From: Asticcacaulis tiandongensis
GTDB lineage: Bacteria > Pseudomonadota > Alphaproteobacteria > Caulobacterales > Caulobacteraceae
Reading direction: 5' to 3'
Length of the DNA stretch: 64,000 nt
Assembly: GCF_006475605.1 (NCBI RefSeq)
Contig: NZ_SSBC01000010.1
Span: forward strand, 930,001 to 994,000
In this document: positions 50,456-59,723 of the stretch, piece after piece
Layout of the letters: each line of letters opens with the position of its first letter
Position numbering within the stretch: position 1 is the first letter of the stretch
The notes under the pieces: generated by a model
The model's database searches: none
Told to the model about the DNA's origin: nothing
What the model saw: the letters and a program-made list of their open reading frames with translations, nothing else
Position numbers and translations under genes: made by a program

Positions 50456-50542
50456 TAAATACAAATACCAACAGGCTAAACACAGCCTTAACCACGCGGC
50501 ACAGGACTTGCAGCCCTCCACGTATCTGATGCGGAGTCTGTT

Positions 50543-50620
50543 ATGTCGCTTGTTTACCCGTTTATGTTGAAAACTTTTGACGTCCTGCTGGTGGCAACCA
50601 TCTTCACCCTGTTCGCTTGA
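50543..50620 (+). CDS. Possible 25-residue hydrophobic small protein
   Basis: ATG with GGAG 6 nt upstream, then 25 codons to TGA. The peptide (MSLVYPFMLKTFDVLLVATI plus FTLFA) is one membrane-spanning length with almost no charge. Its ribosome site is better than that of the gene before it. Without a homolog search it remains a candidate small membrane protein. Confidence 0.4.
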   Translation: MSLVYPFMLKTFDVLLVATIFTLFA

Positions 50621-50631
50621 GCCGGCAAACC

Positions 50632-51153
50632 TTACCCCACCCCGAAATCGCGCCGTGCGGTAATAATGGTAACAATAAAGCCCGCCAGCACATCCAGAAG
50701 CGTCATCATGGTCAGCAGGAAAAACACTGATGTCCCAAATGGGCGCAGCAGCAAAAACTCGACCAGACAGACAATAAACAGAACCATTGAAAACGAATGG
50801 TTGACGATGGCTACCTGATCCGACGATGTCGATTTCAGCAGTTCAAAAAACAGCATGAAAAGACCAACAAGGATAATCACATCCCCGACGCTTATGATCC
50901 ACTGCGTCCCCGCGCTGGGCATAGGGATCGTAAACCAGGGCTGCGTAAGGCCATTATAGGCGCTGTTGGGGTCACCACCGATCAGCGAAATGAATGCCAG
51001 AATATTATAGACCAGAACCGGTATCGCCAGTAACGGAAAGGCCGTCAGCGGACTGGTCTGTCTGGGTGTCGTTGTCGCCATAGTGTTTCCCGCCCCCATC
51101 ATATGGTGAGTCATTAACGCGTTTTTCTCTTCCTGACTAGGTTTACGCGCCAT
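50632..51153 (-). CDS. Four-helix membrane protein of unknown function
   Basis: 173 residues from the ATG at 51153, which has GGAGGG 3-4 nt upstream; a later ATG at 51081 is also possible. A hydrophilic N-terminus (KPSQEEKNALMTHHMM) leads to four membrane helices (about 38-60, 83-105, 117-135 and 140-165). I recognise no family. It is 39 nt behind a polyprenyl-phosphate-type glycosyltransferase in the same direction, so a link with lipid-linked sugar handling is possible but unproven. Confidence 0.72.
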   Translation of the reverse strand: MARKPSQEEKNALMTHHMMGAGNTMATTTPRQTSPLTAFPLLAIPVLVYNILAFISLIGGDPNSAYNGLTQPWFTIPMPSAGTQWIISVGDVIILVGLFMLFFELLKSTSSDQVAIVNHSFSMVLFIVCLVEFLLLRPFGTSVFFLLTMMTLLDVLAGFIVTIITARRDFGVG

Positions 51154-51191
51154 ACCCCCTCCGTATTTCAAATCCCCTCAGACTTGGCCCC

Positions 51192-51923
51192 TCAGACTTC
51201 AGTCGTGCTTCCCGGATTGCGGTAGCGCCGATTAAGCCACATAACCCCCGGCAGATCCGTCAAGGCCTCAAGCAAGCGTCCGATATTAGTATATTTCGAC
51301 TGACCTGTCGTGCGCAAACGATCTTCGACAGGCTGAAACAGTGTCAGGAAACCCTCACGGGTCACAAGCGCCGGCATATAGCGGTGCATATTGTCGAAAT
51401 AGGGCAACCGCAGGAACACATGACGACGGATCGCCTTGATGCCGCAGCCCGTATCATTGGAACCGTCATTCAGCATCGATTTGCGGATATTATTGGCCCA
51501 GCGCGACGCCAGACGCTTGGATTGGTTGTCCTGACGGTTACGGCGCTCACCGGCGACCATACCGACCTCAGGCGCGGATGCCTCAAGCACCGTCGTCACT
51601 TTCAGCACATCCGCCGCCGGATTTTGCCCGTCCCCATCCAGCATGGCAATGATGTCACCGCGCGCGTTAAGCACGCCGGTACGCACCCCACCGCTTTTGC
51701 CGGTATTGCTCTGATGGCGTATAATCCTCAGACGGGGCAGCTCGGCCCGCACGGCCTGTAACCGCTCAAGGGTGGCGTCACGGCTCTTATCGTCAACAAA
51801 GATGATTTCATACTGATCCGACCCGTAGGTTCCGGCAAAAACCGTATCAATCTCACGGGCAACCTGTACCGCCGCACCCTCTTCGTTATTGACAGCTACG
51901 ACGACAGAGACGACTAAGGACAT
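51192..51923 (-). CDS. Family 2 glycosyltransferase, dolichol/undecaprenyl-phosphate sugar transferase type
   Basis: 243 residues from the ATG at 51923. The GT-A fold shows VVSVVVAVNNEEGAAVQV, IIFVDDKSRDAT, RHQSNTGKSGGVRTG and the metal motif AMLDGDGQNPA. The later NDTGCGIKAIRR and HRYMPALVTREGF blocks are typical of DPM1/ArnC-like enzymes, which load a sugar onto a polyprenyl phosphate. It has no C-terminal membrane helices. It lies divergent from a GT39 membrane transferase that could use such a lipid donor. No good ribosome site is seen. Confidence 0.87.
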   Translation of the reverse strand: MSLVVSVVVAVNNEEGAAVQVAREIDTVFAGTYGSDQYEIIFVDDKSRDATLERLQAVRAELPRLRIIRHQSNTGKSGGVRTGVLNARGDIIAMLDGDGQNPAADVLKVTTVLEASAPEVGMVAGERRNRQDNQSKRLASRWANNIRKSMLNDGSNDTGCGIKAIRRHVFLRLPYFDNMHRYMPALVTREGFLTLFQPVEDRLRTTGQSKYTNIGRLLEALTDLPGVMWLNRRYRNPGSTTEV

Positions 51924-52067
51924 AGGAGATAACCCGTTCACGATCAGGCGCAGACTCGCGCACTCTAACAAGCGGGCCTCTTAACACTTTTGTACCATAG
52001 CGTAAACACACGCATCATCTGCGCGGACTTACGCCCACACCGCTTTTACCGTCGGGAACTGCACGCC

Positions 52068-53750
52068 ATGTCGCAACGCCTTTTGCAAGCCGCCACCACC
52101 GGTCTGAGAGGCCCGTTTATAGCGGCCATACTGGCATTCCTTGTCGGCCTGCCCTGCGCCATGATTATTCCGCCGCTAGATCGCGACGAATCACGCTTCG
52201 TGCAGGCCAGCACCCAGATGCTGGAAACAGGCGACTTCATCAATATCAGCTATCAGGACGACCCGCGTCACAAAAAACCCGTGGGCATTCACTGGCTTCA
52301 GGCCGCCAGCGCGTCCCTCACCTCTGCCGAAGGTGCACGCGATGTGCTGGCCTATCGCTGGCCGTCCTTGCTGGGGGCGGCGCTTGCTGCCTTTGCCCTG
52401 ACGTGGGGGGCGGGACACCTGTTTGATAACCGGCGCGGCCTCAAGGCAGGCATTATTTTCGGTGTCAGCTTCCTTCTGTCCACCGAAGCCTTCATCGCCA
52501 AGACCGACGCGGTTCAGGCGGGCCTGATTACCCTGTCGATGGTGGCACTGGCCATCATCTATACGCGCTGGAAAAGCCTGCCGCCTGATGCCGAAAAACC
52601 GAAAATTTTCAAAGAAAAACTTATTTTCTGGGTGGCTTTGGCAGGCACCATTCTCATCAAGGGCCCCATTGGGCCTATGGTCTTTGCCGCCTGCGCCCTG
52701 ACGCTTCTGGCATGGGATGCGCAGGCGAAAAACGGCAATGCCCGTTGGTTCAAACATCTCGGCTGGAGCTGGGGCATTTTACTGGTCATCCTGCTGGTTG
52801 GGCCGTGGGCCATTGCCATTACCATTGCGACTGATGGCAGCTTCTGGAAGACCTCGATCGGTGACGATCTGGCCCCCAAACTGATTAGCGGCGACGAAGG
52901 CCACTTCGCCTGGCCCGGCACCCACACGCTTTTGCTGCCGCTGCTGTTCTTCCCCGGCAGCTTCCTGTTAGGGGGCGCCTTACAAACAGCCCTGTCACGC
53001 TTCAGGGAACCCGCCATCCGTTTTGCCATCTGCTGGTTCCTGCCCGCGTTTCTGGTCTTCGAATTGTCGCCGACCAAGCTGGTGCACTATCCCCTGCCGA
53101 CCTACGGCGGGTTAGCCCTCCTCGCCGCCGTCAGCCTGTCCATGCCGCTGAAAACCTGGGCCAAGGTGATGAATACGGTTCTCGGTCTGTTTGGTGGTGC
53201 GCTCATCAGCCTGATCGTCATTTACGGCCTCAGTGAATTTGGCAGCACAGGTGCTGCCCCGCTCGTGTCACTCACCGTGGCCTCAAGCCTGCTGGTCAGT
53301 GGTCTGGGGGCGTTCTTCCTCTGGCGTCACCACAAACGCACAGGCCTTCTGTGCTTGCTAGGGGCTGGTATTGCCGCACACCTGTGCTTTGTCACCACCC
53401 TGTCGCAGCTTAAGCCTTTGTGGGTGACGCAATCGCTCGAACAGGCCCTGATCGACACACGCCTTGATCCGCGTCAGGGCCTGCATCCCGGCCCTGTGGC
53501 CATACTCGGATACGAAGAACCAAGCTTCGTCTTCGCCATGGGCACCAAGACCGAACTGGCAGAAACCGTGCCCGAAGCCATCGCCGCCCTGAAGCAGAAC
53601 CGTCCGGTCTATGTCGAATCACGCTTTGAAGAAGACTTCCGCGCCGCCCTGCACGCAGGCCGCATCAGCGCGCGCCGTGTGACCACCGTCGAAGGCCACA
53701 ATTATTCCAACGGCAAGGCCGTCAAAATAACCCTCTATCAGTCACAATAA
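52068..53750 (+). CDS. Family 39 membrane glycosyltransferase (ArnT-like)
   Basis: 560 residues from the ATG at 52068. It has about 11-12 membrane helices. The first periplasmic loop has the catalytic-type acidic pair in IPPLDRDESRFVQASTQML, as in ArnT and other GT39/GT83 enzymes (DEP/DE motif). DDPRHKKPVGIHWLQAA follows, as in lipid A glycosyltransferases. The C-terminal part is a soluble periplasmic segment. It probably transfers a sugar from a polyprenyl phosphate to an envelope glycolipid; the sugar is unknown. Divergent from the donor-forming GT2. Confidence 0.88.
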   Translation: MSQRLLQAATTGLRGPFIAAILAFLVGLPCAMIIPPLDRDESRFVQASTQMLETGDFINISYQDDPRHKKPVGIHWLQAASASLTSAEGARDVLAYRWPSLLGAALAAFALTWGAGHLFDNRRGLKAGIIFGVSFLLSTEAFIAKTDAVQAGLITLSMVALAIIYTRWKSLPPDAEKPKIFKEKLIFWVALAGTILIKGPIGPMVFAACALTLLAWDAQAKNGNARWFKHLGWSWGILLVILLVGPWAIAITIATDGSFWKTSIGDDLAPKLISGDEGHFAWPGTHTLLLPLLFFPGSFLLGGALQTALSRFREPAIRFAICWFLPAFLVFELSPTKLVHYPLPTYGGLALLAAVSLSMPLKTWAKVMNTVLGLFGGALISLIVIYGLSEFGSTGAAPLVSLTVASSLLVSGLGAFFLWRHHKRTGLLCLLGAGIAAHLCFVTTLSQLKPLWVTQSLEQALIDTRLDPRQGLHPGPVAILGYEEPSFVFAMGTKTELAETVPEAIAALKQNRPVYVESRFEEDFRAALHAGRISARRVTTVEGHNYSNGKAVKITLYQSQ

Positions 53751-53776
53751 AAAAGGGGGCCAAAAGCCCCCCTTTG
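53750..53776. terminator. Bidirectional intrinsic terminator
   Basis: GGGGGC (53755-53760) pairs with GCCCCCC around CAAAA. Run T on the minus strand (TTTTTTATTG) makes it strongest for the glycosyltransferase at 53781, and it also closes the GT39 gene. Confidence 0.88.
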
Positions 53777-53780
53777 AACT

Positions 53781-54791
53781 CTATTTAATAACGGCTTCGA
53801 CCGTCGCATCTTCGTCTTCCTTAAGACGCGGACGCGCCGCCGCCCGCAACACCGATACACCGAGAATAACCGGACTGAGCACGGCAACATAGGCTTTGCG
53901 CCACAGCCCCTTCGCCCGCTTACGGAAATAATAGTTCAGCCCATGCCCTTTATTAAGCTCGACAAAAATCGGCTCAACGCGTGAGGTATGGCCTTCGTGG
54001 ATGACGTGGGCATGGGGATGGAACAGCACCTCTCCGCCCTGTTCACGCACCCGCCAGCACAGATCGACATCCTCGACATGCAGGAAGAAACTGGTGTCAA
54101 AGCCTTCCATCCGCAGGAAATCCGCGCGTGACATCAGGAAACAGGCACCGGACACGGTTTTCACCGGCACAGGTGCCTCTGGTACCGGCTGATCCTCAAG
54201 ATGTATCTCAAACTTTTTCAGCGCCGGAACGACGCGCGACAGACGCGTCAGGGATACCAGCGTTGTAAATGGCGTCACCTCGCCCCGCCGTGCGCCGCGC
54301 TGCTCGGTCAGGTCGGTATTCAGCACTCTTGCCCCGACCAGACACGGATGCGTGGCTTTTGCTGCTGTCCGCATCATCCCCTCAACGGCCCCGTCACACA
54401 GAATAGCGTCAGGATTGAGGAACAGAAGCCAGGGCTGGCTGGCCAGTTGTGCGCCCAGATTGGCCGCACGGGCAAAACCGATATTGCCCTGCCCCTGCAC
54501 CAGCAAGACCCGTTCATCACGCGCCTCAAGCTCATGCAAGGCTTCCGACGTTTGTGCCGAAGACCCGTTATCGACCAGCACCAGTTGACTAACGCTAGGC
54601 TCAGACAGCACCCGCTCGATGCTTTGATAAAGTATGCCGCCGGTATGATAACAGACCATGACCACGCTGACCCCCGACGGTACAGGGGCGGCACGCACCC
54701 GTATATCGGGTGCGTATAATCTCGCCTCATCATCCTCCAGACGGCGTAACTTCAACAGTTCTGCGATAGTCGGGGAGAGAAGTTGTTGCAT
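53781..54791 (-). CDS. Family 2 glycosyltransferase (rhamnosyltransferase-like)
   Basis: 336 residues from the ATG at 54791. GT-A motifs: VVMVCYHTGGILYQSIERVL, LVLVDNGSS, GNIGFARAANLGAQ, the metal site LFLNPDAIL, and the acceptor-side block FDTSFFLHVEDVDLCWRVREQGGEVLFHPHAHVIHEGHTS (given in pieces here as FFLHVEDVDLCWR and HAHVIHEGH). A C-terminal hydrophobic stretch (KAYVAVLSPVILGVSVL) may touch the membrane. The family builds O-antigen or exopolysaccharide chains. It lies 25 nt behind thrS with no ribosome site, so it may be read through from thrS. Confidence 0.87.
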   Translation of the reverse strand: MQQLLSPTIAELLKLRRLEDDEARLYAPDIRVRAAPVPSGVSVVMVCYHTGGILYQSIERVLSEPSVSQLVLVDNGSSAQTSEALHELEARDERVLLVQGQGNIGFARAANLGAQLASQPWLLFLNPDAILCDGAVEGMMRTAAKATHPCLVGARVLNTDLTEQRGARRGEVTPFTTLVSLTRLSRVVPALKKFEIHLEDQPVPEAPVPVKTVSGACFLMSRADFLRMEGFDTSFFLHVEDVDLCWRVREQGGEVLFHPHAHVIHEGHTSRVEPIFVELNKGHGLNYYFRKRAKGLWRKAYVAVLSPVILGVSVLRAAARPRLKEDEDATVEAVIK

Positions 54792-54815
54792 GATCAAAAT
54801 ACTTTATAAAAAAAA

Positions 54816-56744
54816 TTATAAGTCCGGAGGTGCGGCCCCCGTCGTCAATACTCTGACCGCTTCATCAAGCGACAATATACTTTGTCCGTCCTGCCCCAGA
54901 TAACGCAGGGCAACCTCACCGGTTTCAGCCTCTTTTCGGCCTATGACAGCAATAACGGGTACTTTAGCTAAGGAATGCTCACGAATTTTATAATTTATTT
55001 TCTCATTACGCAGGTCGGTGTCAACCCTTATCCCTGCATTACGCAATTTTTGCGCGACCTGTTGCGCATAATCATTAGTATCGGAGGTGATCGGTGCCAC
55101 CATGACCTGCAATGGTGCCAGCCACAGAGGGAATTTACCCGCATAGTTTTCGATAGTTATGCCAATAAAGCGTTCAAATGACCCAAATATGGCACGGTGT
55201 AACATAATTGGCCGGCGACGCGATCCATCCTCGGCGACATATTCAGCACTCAGCCGCTCCGGCAGCACCATATCGAGCTGGATCGTCCCACAGGTCCAGG
55301 TACGGCCAATGGCATCGCGCACGATAAACTCAAGCTTTGGCCCGTAGAACGCGCCATCACCCGGAGCGATTCGCGGCTCAACGCCTGCCTTGCGCGACGC
55401 ATCGAGCAGCATGGCCTCTGACTGATCCCACTGTTCATCCGTACCTGCACGCACATCCGGCGCAGGCCGCGTTGAAAGCGCGATTTCATCCACTTCAAAG
55501 CCGAGATCGGCATAGACCTGCTGCGTCAGGGTGACGAAATCGGAAACTTCACTGACCACCTGATCTTCGCGACAGAAAATATGCCCGTCATCCTGCGTAA
55601 AGGCCCGCACGCGCATCAGACCATGCAGAGACCCCGAAGGTTCATAGCGGTGGCAGGAACCAAATTCGCCCATGCGGATCGGCAGTTCGCGGTACGAACG
55701 TAAGCCGACATTGAACACCTGCACGTGGCCGGGGCAGCTCATCGGCTTGACCGCAAGGGTTTCCCCCTCAACGGTTTCACAGACGAACATATTGGCGCGA
55801 TATTTATCCCAGTGACCGGACTTCTGCCAGAAGGTCGAATCGAGCACCTGCGGGGTACGCACCTCGACATAGCCCGCCTTATCCAGCTTACGACGGATAT
55901 AGGCCTCAAGCGTCTGCCACAGCGTCCAGCCCTTCGGGTGCCAGAAGACCATGCCGCGACCTTCTTCCTGCATGTGGAAGAGGTCCATCTGGCGGCCGAT
56001 CTTACGATGGTCGCGCTTTTCGGCTTCCTCGATGCGCGTCAGATAGGCCTGAAGGTCTTCCTCCGATGCCCAGGCCGTGCCGTAGATGCGCTGAAGCTGG
56101 GCATTGTTCTGATCGCCGCGCCAGTAGGCACCGGCCAGCTTGGTGAGCTTGAAGGCCTTGCCGACAAATTTAGATGACGGGAAGTGCGGCCCGCGACACA
56201 GGTCTTTCCAGTTATCGCCATGCCGATAGACGGTGATGGTCTCGGTGCCGGGCAGATCACGGATAATCTCGGCCTTATAGTTTTCGCCAATCGACTCAAA
56301 ATGCGCAATCGCTTCGTTACGATCCCAGACCTCGCGCACGATCTTTTCGTCGCGATCCACAAGCTCCTTCATCTTCTTTTCGATCTTCGGCAGATCATCC
56401 AGACTGAAAGGCTCCGCGCGGGCAAAGTCATAATAGAAGCCGTCCTCGATCGACGGGCCAATGGTGACCTGCGTACCGGGGAAAAGCTCCTGCACGGCCT
56501 GCGCCAGAAGGTGCGCCGCATCGTGGCGGATGACCTCAAGCATTTCCGGCGCATCACGCAACAGGATTTCAATCGTGCCATGGCCTTCAATCGGACGATC
56601 AAGATCATAGAGATCGCCATTCAGGCGGATCATGGCGGCTTTTTTCGCCAGAGATTTCGACAGCCCCTCGGCTATGGTTCGACCTGTGACCCCCTGCTCA
56701 TAGGAACGCACGGCGCCATCGGGAAAGGTCAGGTCGATCATCAT
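54816..56744 (-). CDS. thrS: Threonyl-tRNA synthetase
   Basis: 642 residues with the full domain order: TGS (1-62), the editing/second additional domain with [16 protein letters not shown] and the HxxxH-C site, and the class II core. Motif 1 is near [21 protein letters not shown]; the zinc ligands are in [19 protein letters not shown] and the later His. Motif 2 is [22 protein letters not shown], motif 3 is [19 protein letters not shown], and the anticodon-binding domain is [14 protein letters not shown]. It charges tRNA-Thr. An AT-rich end (ATAATTTTTTTTAT) marks the boundary with the next gene. Confidence 0.97.
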   Translation of the reverse strand: MMIDLTFPDGAVRSYEQGVTGRTIAEGLSKSLAKKAAMIRLNGDLYDLDRPIEGHGTIEILLRDAPEMLEVIRHDAAHLLAQAVQELFPGTQVTIGPSIEDGFYYDFARAEPFSLDDLPKIEKKMKELVDRDEKIVREVWDRNEAIAHFESIGENYKAEIIRDLPGTETITVYRHGDNWKDLCRGPHFPSSKFVGKAFKLTKLAGAYWRGDQNNAQLQRIYGTAWASEEDLQAYLTRIEEAEKRDHRKIGRQMDLFHMQEEGRGMVFWHPKGWTLWQTLEAYIRRKLDKAGYVEVRTPQVLDSTFWQKSGHWDKYRANMFVCETVEGETLAVKPMSCPGHVQVFNVGLRSYRELPIRMGEFGSCHRYEPSGSLHGLMRVRAFTQDDGHIFCREDQVVSEVSDFVTLTQQVYADLGFEVDEIALSTRPAPDVRAGTDEQWDQSEAMLLDASRKAGVEPRIAPGDGAFYGPKLEFIVRDAIGRTWTCGTIQLDMVLPERLSAEYVAEDGSRRRPIMLHRAIFGSFERFIGITIENYAGKFPLWLAPLQVMVAPITSDTNDYAQQVAQKLRNAGIRVDTDLRNEKINYKIREHSLAKVPVIAVIGRKEAETGEVALRYLGQDGQSILSLDEAVRVLTTGAAPPDL

Positions 56745-56826
56745 GTTTCTCTCGGTTTATTCCGCCCCTACGACAGGCTGGAATGTTGATATTGTTCCTG
56801 CCTGTACGACAGCCAACAAGGGTTTA

Positions 56827-57078
56827 TCAAGTGCGCTCTTGTTCTTTTTCAGGCTTTGGCGGCACCGGATCATAGCCTGAGCCGCCGCCGGGGCGGCACC
56901 GACAGATGCGCTTTACCCCCATCCATGAGCCTTTAAGCGGCCCATGAGTGATCATCGCTTCGGCGGTATATTCCGAACAGGTCGGCAAGAAGCGGCACTG
57001 CTGGCCGATAAACATCGACAGGGTCAGTTTATAGGTGCGCAACGCCCCGCGCACAGTTTTTTCATATACAGAAGCCAT
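56827..57078 (-). CDS. yidD: Membrane protein insertion efficiency factor YidD
   Basis: 83 residues. The YidD pattern is complete: YKLTLSMFIGQQCRFLPTCSEYTAEAMITHGPLKGSWMGVKRICRCRPGGGSGYDPVP contains the conserved Cys cluster CRFLPTCSEY and RICRCRP. The family helps YidC-mediated membrane insertion. It is usually by rnpA/yidC but in many alphaproteobacteria it lies near thrS, as here (82 nt upstream). A Pro/Glu-rich tail follows. Confidence 0.94.
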   Translation of the reverse strand: MASVYEKTVRGALRTYKLTLSMFIGQQCRFLPTCSEYTAEAMITHGPLKGSWMGVKRICRCRPGGGSGYDPVPPKPEKEQERT

Positions 57079-57130
57079 CAGGCCAATAGTATAAAGCCTT
57101 CTCAGCCAAAAACAAAAGGATCATCCCCCC

Positions 57131-57186
57131 TCTCCTCCCTATGCACAAGCATGGGGAGGTGGCACCGCGCAGCGGGGTCGGAGGGG
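57131..57186 (+). repeat. Two-hairpin intergenic repeat, family C copy 4
   Basis: Hairpin 1 (57135-57158) has the same 10-bp stem as copy 1 with an ACAA loop. Hairpin 2 pairs CCGC with GCGG. The end is TCGGAGGGG. Confidence 0.75.
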
Positions 57187-57283
57187 TCTCTCTTGCGGCT
57201 TTCGCCAAAGCCACCCCTTGCGCAGAGCCACCTCAGCCCCATATGGGCCTGCATATAGTACCCGCCTCCCCTGAAAGCGTTCC

Positions 57284-57523
57284 ATGAAAAAACTGCCCGC
57301 CCGCTACATGGCCATCGTCATGCCGTTTCTTTTGTCAGTGATGATGAGCGGGTTGATTTCCATGGTCATGCTGTTGCTGCATGGCGGGGTAACGCCTCAC
57401 CTTATGGCGGACTGGCTTAAGGCCTGGGCCATAGCCTGGGTTATCGCCTTCCCGTCCGTCCTATGCCTTTTGCCCGTTGTCCGCAGACTGGCGACGCTGA
57501 TCGTCGAAACATCCGGACAATAG
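57284..57523 (+). CDS. DUF2798 family small membrane protein
   Basis: 79 residues with two membrane helices (about 8-30 and 44-66). It has the DUF2798 layout: MKKLPARYMAIVMPFLLSVMMSG, WLKAWAIAWVIAFPSVLCLLPVVRRL. The function is unknown. It is followed, convergent, by the acyltransferase gene after 7 nt. Confidence 0.85.
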   Translation: MKKLPARYMAIVMPFLLSVMMSGLISMVMLLLHGGVTPHLMADWLKAWAIAWVIAFPSVLCLLPVVRRLATLIVETSGQ

Positions 57524-57530
57524 CGACCTC

Positions 57531-58622
57531 TTATGCCACGCGTTTCGGCGGCGGACGTAGGGAAATATTCAGGTCCCCGTCATAGGGCGTCGGCTGCCAC
57601 AGATTGATGTCCGGCCCGCCCTGACGCGGTATGATCTGTGCATGGTTCCATCCGCCTTCACGTCGCGCCGTCTGTGCATATTCCCCTAGCTGCGACAACA
57701 GCTGTGCATTGACCATAGACAGACGCACCTTGGCCGCGCCATGCGCCCGCCCGATTTTAATTAAGGCCTCCATCAGCGCAGGCACACCCTCCGGTGCCTC
57801 ATCAAGCGCCACCAGATCAATGATCTCCAGCACAAGCGGCTCAATGGAATTGCCCTTGGCGAATATGGCGGTGGCATAGGCGGTCACCTCATCCTCCGGC
57901 GCATAGGCCAGCATGACCTGAGGAATGGTCAGATCAGGATCTTTCATGCGCCAGCGCTGAACCTGCGGGCTGCGATCAGCCACCAGACGCCCCTGCGCAC
58001 GCATAGCCTGCCAGAATACCTCATAGGCCGGATCAGAAGGATGCAGCGGACGCACCCCGTTTTCAAACGGCACCCGCTCCTTTTTCCATACCTTGCCGGG
58101 CAACAAACGTTCCCCTACCCGACGCGCCAGAGACGGATGATCACTGACGGCCCAGCGCAGCAACCGCCCCTCCAGACAGATTAGCGGATCAAGCACCCAG
58201 GACAGCTTAAGCTCCGCCGTCTCAACAGGGCACGGCTTGAAGCCATATTTCCAGTAAAGCCGATAGGCCAGCGCATTGGCATTCAGCGTATAACAGGTGA
58301 AAAAACCGGGCTCACTCAAAAGCGTATGCAGCAGATGCCGACTTGAGCCGCGCGCTTCAGGGGCGACCACAAGCGAATGTCCGGTCAGTCCGTAATGCGC
58401 CTCATCCCTAAGCCAGAATTTCTGCACCAAAGCGCCTAAAAACCCGCGCACCTCACCGGTAGCATCCGTCAGCACCCAGCCAATCGGTGCCGGCGCGTCT
58501 TTCAGGACAGGATTTTCCATCAACCATCGCCAACCGGCCCGACTGCGCTTTGGCCACCAGACCGACTGCCATAAATCATTGACCGCGCTGATGTCGTTTT
58601 CGGTAAATACACGTATGGGCAT
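57531..58622 (-). CDS. Large GNAT-superfamily acyltransferase-like protein
   Basis: 363 residues. The N-terminal half has a GNAT pattern (RGFLGALVQKFWL, GHSLVVAPEARGSSRHLLHTLL) where the acetyl-CoA loop reads RGSSRHLL. The second half has a repeated fold (VMLAYAPEDEVTAYATAIF, EALIKIGRAHGAAKVRLSMVNAQLLSQLGEYA). It looks like the two-domain acyltransferases associated with polysaccharide or lipid modification, but no substrate can be named. GGGAGG lies 6 nt before the ATG. Confidence 0.75.
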   Translation of the reverse strand: MPIRVFTENDISAVNDLWQSVWWPKRSRAGWRWLMENPVLKDAPAPIGWVLTDATGEVRGFLGALVQKFWLRDEAHYGLTGHSLVVAPEARGSSRHLLHTLLSEPGFFTCYTLNANALAYRLYWKYGFKPCPVETAELKLSWVLDPLICLEGRLLRWAVSDHPSLARRVGERLLPGKVWKKERVPFENGVRPLHPSDPAYEVFWQAMRAQGRLVADRSPQVQRWRMKDPDLTIPQVMLAYAPEDEVTAYATAIFAKGNSIEPLVLEIIDLVALDEAPEGVPALMEALIKIGRAHGAAKVRLSMVNAQLLSQLGEYAQTARREGGWNHAQIIPRQGGPDINLWQPTPYDGDLNISLRPPPKRVA

Positions 58623-58778
58623 TTTGCACCTCCCGTTATACTTTTGCGACTACGCACAAAAATTACAATCAAAAAGGGTATTTAAAACGCAAAACACCTT
58701 TAAATGGAATTAACGCCCCCAAAGGTTGTCTAAAGAAGCGAAAATTAACCATGCCCGGTCGCTATATACCCACCATAT

Positions 58779-58829
58779 CCTTCCCGTTTACGGGGAAGGT
58801 GGCGCGGCGAAGTCCGCGACGGAAAGGGC
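58779..58829 (+). repeat. Two-hairpin intergenic repeat, family C copy 5 (diverged)
   Basis: CCTTCCC pairs with GGGAAGG (58779-58799). Hairpin 2 pairs CGCGG with CCGCG around CGAAGT. The end ACGGAAAGGG is diverged. Confidence 0.65.
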
Positions 58830-58866
58830 TTTTCCTCGCTCAGGACTCTTGTATTAGCCTTAAAAA

Positions 58867-59292
58867 TCAGCGGGCCACCTGCTCCATCGCCTCAACCGTG
58901 GCCTCAAGCGCCAGAAGCGTCGAGGCATGTCTCGCCGGAAAATCCTTCACCGACTGCAAAATAGCAAAATCGGTAAACCGCTCAGGGAAGGCAAAGTCCG
59001 CGCCCTTAAACATCGCCCGCATGGCATCACGGGCGGCCACAACCTCATCACGCGTTGCGCCTATCACCTGCTGACTGAGGATGGCCGCCGCTGCCTGCCC
59101 CAGCGCACAGGCTTCTACGGTTTGCGCAAAACCAGTAAGCACCTCCCCGTCCATCGTCACTTCAACATGGATATGCGACCCGCACAGCTTAGCCGTCCGG
59201 TCGGCGAAACCGTCAAACCGCTCCAGATGCCCGACATGCTGAAGCTGTGTCGTGCGCCTGAGTATCTCCCGCGAATAGAGATCGTCGATCAT
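58867..59292 (-). CDS. NifU/IscU-like iron-sulfur scaffold-family protein
   Basis: 141 residues. The three Fe-S ligands of the scaffold family are visible: Cys in AKLCGSHIHVEV, Cys in TVEACALGQAAAA and the later KDFPARHASTLLALEA (His instead of the third Cys). The family label is clear, but the third position and the low similarity to true IscU make it more like the SufE2/NifU-like branch found in alphaproteobacteria. Its ATG overlaps the SRPBCC stop (TAATG) and GAGG lies 4 nt upstream. Confidence 0.83.
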   Translation of the reverse strand: MIDDLYSREILRRTTQLQHVGHLERFDGFADRTAKLCGSHIHVEVTMDGEVLTGFAQTVEACALGQAAAAILSQQVIGATRDEVVAARDAMRAMFKGADFAFPERFTDFAILQSVKDFPARHASTLLALEATVEAMEQVAR

Positions 59293-59723
59293 TACGCCTC
59301 TGCCCGTGCCTTCAAGGCTTCACAATAGGCCGTGAATCCCTTTTTGAGGAACTTGGCGTAGCGTCGCCCTTCCCGTTCAGACAAAAAGCCGGAAAAGACC
59401 GCCCCAATAGCAAAGGAACAGCCGGTTTTCGACAATTCCTCAAACTCGAAAAACCGGATCAGAGACCCTTCATAAAACTTCTTCGGCACGCCAATATGAA
59501 TATGCGACAGCGGCGACCAGTCAGAGACAAATCCACCGATCTCCCACAGTCCCAAGCCCTCATACTGCTCCTCAAAGCGTACCGGTGCGCCAAAACGCAG
59601 TTCCCCCTCCACAACCTGATGGATTGGACTCCACTGCGTCCAGCCCTTCAGATCAGCCACGATCTCATAGACATCATCCACCGGACGCGAAATGCCGATA
59701 CGCTGTTCAACCTTGAATGCCAT
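59292..59723 (-). CDS. SRPBCC-family (START/polyketide-cyclase-like) lipid-binding protein
   Basis: 143 residues of the helix-grip fold: EQRIGISRPVDDVYEIVADLKGWTQWSP at the start, LRFGAPVRFEEQYEGLGLWEIGGFVSDWSPL in the centre and a long C-terminal helix (FLKKGFTAYCEALKARAEA). It may carry a hydrophobic ligand; none can be named. Its ATG follows the cysS stop directly (TAAATG) and its stop overlaps the scaffold gene, so cysS, this gene and the scaffold gene are one translational unit. Confidence 0.85.
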   Translation of the reverse strand: MAFKVEQRIGISRPVDDVYEIVADLKGWTQWSPIHQVVEGELRFGAPVRFEEQYEGLGLWEIGGFVSDWSPLSHIHIGVPKKFYEGSLIRFFEFEELSKTGCSFAIGAVFSGFLSEREGRRYAKFLKKGFTAYCEALKARAEA

